This document shows positions 7,143 through 8,661 of a stretch of 8,661 nucleotides of DNA, one piece after another. A model generated the notes under the pieces. It did no database searches, was not told the DNA's origin, and was given only the letters and a program-made list of their open reading frames with translations. Within the stretch, counting starts at the first letter, position 1. Each line of letters starts with the position of its first letter. Origin of the DNA: Polaromonas sp. (GTDB lineage: Bacteria > Pseudomonadota > Gammaproteobacteria > Burkholderiales > Burkholderiaceae_C); assembly GCA_014376885.1 (NCBI GenBank), contig JACMQR010000124.1, forward strand, positions 1-8,661, read 5' to 3'. Made by a program: the position numbers and the translations under genes.

Positions 7143-8309
7143 TCATGCCTCAAGCAGCAGGCGCAGCATGCGCCGCAATGGCTCGGCAGCTCCCCAGAGC
7201 AGCTGGTCGCCAACCGTAAAGGCGCCCAGGTAGTCCGGACCCATGGCCAGCTTGCGCAAGCGCCCGACCGGAATCTGCATGGTTCCGGTAACTGCCACCG
7301 GTGTCAGGTCTTTGATCGATGCCTCCCGCGTGTTGGGCACCACTTTGACCCAGGCGTTGTCGGCAGCAATCAATCCCTCGATGTCGGCCAGGGGAACGTT
7401 TTTCTTGAGCTTGAAGGTCAAGGCCTGGCTGTGGCAGCGCATCGCCCCGATGCGCACGCAAAACCCATCGACCGGTGTTTCCGCTGTTCCAAAGCTTGCG
7501 CCCTGGCCCAAAATCTTGTTGGTTTCGGCGCCGCCTTTCCATTCTTCCTTGCTCATGCCCCAGCCGGTATCGTCCCGGCTCTTGCCGATTCCCAGGTCTT
7601 TGTCAATCCAGGGAATCAGGCTGCCGCCCAGCGGAACGCCGAAGTTGGCGGTTTCCTGAACGCTCAAGGACTGCTGCTTGGCCAGGATGCGCCGGTCGAT
7701 TTCCAAAATGGCCGATTTCGGATCGTCCAGCAGGGGGCGCACTTCGGCGTTGAGCGTGCCGAACTGGGTCAGCAATTCGCGCATGTGCTGCGCGCCACCG
7801 CCGGACGCCGCCTGGTAGGTCATGCTGGTCATCCATTCGACCAGGCCGGCCTTGTACAGCGCGCCCACGCCCATCAGCATGCAGCTGACCGTGCAGTTGC
7901 CGCCCACCCAGTTACGGCCGCCTTTGGCCAGCGCATTCTGGATCACCGGCAGATTGACCGGGTCCAGCACGATGACCGCGTCGTCGTTCATGCGCAGCGT
8001 CGAGGCCGCGTCAATCCAGTGACCCGTCCAGCCGGCTGCGCGCAGCTTGGGAAACACCTCGGCGGTGTAGTCGCCGCCCTGGGCAGTGAGGATGATGGCG
8101 CACTTTTTGAGCGCCTCGATGTCAAAGGCGTCCTTCAGGACGGTTTCGCTCTTGGCCTGGGCGGGCGCCTTGCCGCCGGCGTTCGAGGTGGAAAAAAAGA
8201 CTGGCTCGATGAGATCGAAATCGCCTTCGGCCTGCATCCGGTCGATCAGGACCGAGCCGACCATGCCGCGCCAGCCGACAAGGCCGGTGAGATTGCCTTT
8301 GAGTTTCAT
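7143..8309 (-). CDS. asd: Aspartate-semialdehyde dehydrogenase
   Basis: Asd reduces aspartyl-4-phosphate to aspartate 4-semialdehyde with NADPH, the branch-point step toward lysine/diaminopimelate, methionine, threonine and isoleucine. The 388-residue product is slightly longer than the ~370 of the E. coli type. The nucleotide-binding start is [12 protein letters not shown] (10-21). The active-site cysteine is Cys139 in [13 protein letters not shown]. The catalytic histidine is His293 in [16 protein letters not shown], almost identical to the E. coli segment. FFSTSNAGG and [12 protein letters not shown] are further family signatures. The ATG at 8309 has AAGGG about 5 nt upstream. leuB lies 257 bp upstream in the same direction, and fimV lies 252 bp downstream. 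The long leader contains a Thr-rich small frame and hairpins that may regulate this gene. Confidence 0.97.
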   Translation of the reverse strand: MKLKGNLTGLVGWRGMVGSVLIDRMQAEGDFDLIEPVFFSTSNAGGKAPAQAKSETVLKDAFDIEALKKCAIILTAQGGDYTAEVFPKLRAAGWTGHWIDAASTLRMNDDAVIVLDPVNLPVIQNALAKGGRNWVGGNCTVSCMLMGVGALYKAGLVEWMTSMTYQAASGGGAQHMRELLTQFGTLNAEVRPLLDDPKSAILEIDRRILAKQQSLSVQETANFGVPLGGSLIPWIDKDLGIGKSRDDTGWGMSKEEWKGGAETNKILGQGASFGTAETPVDGFCVRIGAMRCHSQALTFKLKKNVPLADIEGLIAADNAWVKVVPNTREASIKDLTPVAVTGTMQIPVGRLRKLAMGPDYLGAFTVGDQLLWGAAEPLRRMLRLLLEA

Positions 8310-8329
8310 GAGAGCCCTTGAAAAGTACG

Positions 8330-8366
8330 AAAAAAATCGGCTTTCTGGCCCGGCTCATCGAGCCGG
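8330..8366 (-). promoter_or_regulatory. Hairpin plus T-run in the asd leader (possible attenuator)
   Basis: On the minus strand a perfect 7-bp stem CCGGCTC/GAGCCGG with a 3-nt loop (8366-8350) is followed 13 nt later by seven T (8336-8330), just before asd. AGCCG at 8342-8338, directly before the T-run, can pair instead with CGGCT at 8365-8361 (5 bp). Alternatively, GCCG at 8341-8338 can form a weak bulged stem with CGGGC (8352-8348). The strong stem and the T-adjacent stems are therefore mutually exclusive. I see this pairing directly; a role as terminator/antiterminator is inference. The T-adjacent stems are weak. Confidence 0.4.
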
Positions 8367-8388
8367 TGGGCACGACGAACCAGGCGGG

Positions 8389-8493
8389 TCAGCCTTTAAT
8401 GGTGGTCGTTTGAGTGGTCTGGGCAACGACCGGATCGCCAGCGCCGGTCGGCAGGGCGACTGCCTGGGCGGCTGGAGTCGGGCGGTTGCACAT
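8389..8493 (-). CDS. Putative 34-residue leader peptide upstream of asd, Thr-rich end
   Basis: A 34-codon frame starts at ATG 8493 (MCNRPTPAAQ...) and ends at TGA 8391-8389, 79 nt before asd. Its last residues are QTTQTTTIKG: five Thr codons within six (8418-8401), then Ile and Lys. Thr, Ile and Lys are all made from the Asd product. No ribosome binding site precedes the ATG. However, a -10-like TACAAT at 8505-8500 would place the transcript start at about the ATG, allowing leaderless translation. The layout resembles the threonine leader peptide of enteric thr operons, which is also Thr/Ile-rich. I do not recognise it as a named family. It may be untranslated, in which case the Thr run is chance. 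Confidence 0.4.
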   Translation of the reverse strand: MCNRPTPAAQAVALPTGAGDPVVAQTTQTTTIKG

Positions 8494-8499
8494 TTTTAT

Positions 8500-8505
8500 A
8501 TTGTA
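8500..8505 (-). promoter_or_regulatory. Candidate -10 element for the asd leader
   Basis: TACAAT on the minus strand matches five of six bases of the sigma-70 -10 consensus, in an AT-rich patch within GC-rich surroundings. No recognisable -35 lies 16-18 bp upstream, and there is no TG extension, so any activity would need an activator or be weak. The predicted start is near 8493. Confidence 0.35.
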
Positions 8506-8523
8506 GCGACGCCGGCCTGCTGC

Positions 8524-8555
8524 CCGGCTGACACGCGGCGCGGATCTGCAGCCGG
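8524..8555 (-). repeat. Inverted repeat just downstream of leuB
   Basis: CCGGCTG and CAGCCGG form a perfect 7-bp inverted repeat around an 18-nt loop, beginning 11 nt after the leuB stop on the minus strand. No T-run follows. It may protect the leuB 3' end or slow polymerase, but it is not a standard terminator. Confidence 0.35.
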
Positions 8556-8566
8556 TGCGAAACGGG

Positions 8567-8661
8567 TCAGCCAAGCGCCTTGACCACGGCATCGCCCATT
8601 GCCACCGTGCCGACGCGGGTCGTGCCGTGGCTGTGAATGTCCGGTGTCCGCAGGCCCTGGG
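8567..8661 (-). CDS. leuB: 3-isopropylmalate dehydrogenase, C-terminal end (cut by window edge)
   Basis: Only the last 31 codons plus stop region are in the window. The minus-strand translation reads [14 protein letters not shown] and then [16 protein letters not shown] before TGA. This matches the C-terminal end of the isopropylmalate/isocitrate dehydrogenase fold: the GLRTxDI and VGTxxMGDAV motifs are typical of betaproteobacterial LeuB. LeuB oxidatively decarboxylates 3-isopropylmalate in leucine synthesis. The catalytic residues are outside the window, so a tartrate-dehydrogenase paralogue cannot be excluded from this fragment alone. The position directly before asd is the usual place of leuB (after leuCD) in this lineage and supports the call. 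Confidence 0.85.
   Translation of the reverse strand, partial: QGLRTPDIHSHGTTRVGTVAMGDAVVKALG

Noticed and set aside
7431..8321. Plus-strand open frame (296 codons) opposite asd
   Set aside because: Antisense to asd, no domain and no separate support.
8494..8592. Longer version of the small frame upstream of asd, reaching back into leuB
   Set aside because: It overlaps the leuB end in another frame; the extra residues are Arg-rich and have no support.

Overview
The window is a chromosomal housekeeping stretch from a high-GC betaproteobacterium. It is most likely a member of Burkholderiales, family Comamonadaceae (Polaromonas/Rhodoferax-like), judged from protein character and from the gene order leuB-asd-fimV-truA-trpF-trpB-trpA-accD. 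That family placement rests on recalled gene order and was not computed. Every gene I accept lies on the minus strand, so transcription runs from the right edge to the left edge. I see no mobile element, CRISPR array, tRNA, rRNA or phage gene.

Layout in transcription order: the last 31 codons of leuB (8567-8661); a 257-bp gap holding a putative 34-codon reading frame with a threonine-rich end, a strong hairpin and a T7 run; asd (7143-8309); a 195-bp gap with a candidate promoter and a perfect 16-bp palindrome; fimV (4260-6890), a large inner-membrane polar hub protein; truA (3423-4217, GTG start); trpF (2710-3426) overlapping truA by ATGA; a 41-bp gap with a stem-loop; trpB (1400-2668); trpA (585-1403) overlapping trpB by ATGA; a 158-bp gap; and the first 142 codons of accD (1-426), cut by the left edge.

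Functionally the block joins amino-acid biosynthesis (leucine: leuB; aspartate family: asd; tryptophan: trpFBA), tRNA pseudouridylation (truA), malonyl-CoA synthesis (accD) and cell-pole/type IV pilus organisation (fimV). The short gaps and two stop-start overlaps suggest truA-trpF-trpB-trpA, and perhaps accD, are read as one transcript, possibly continuing from fimV.

The genes themselves are ordinary. The one thing that stands out is the leader in front of asd. A short frame, starting just downstream of a -10-like TACAAT, ends in Thr-Thr-Gln-Thr-Thr-Thr-Ile-Lys, and Thr, Ile and Lys are end products of the pathway that Asd feeds. Hairpins and a T-run lie between that frame and asd. This resembles an amino-acid attenuation leader, though the terminator stem is weak and the case is an inference from one sequence.
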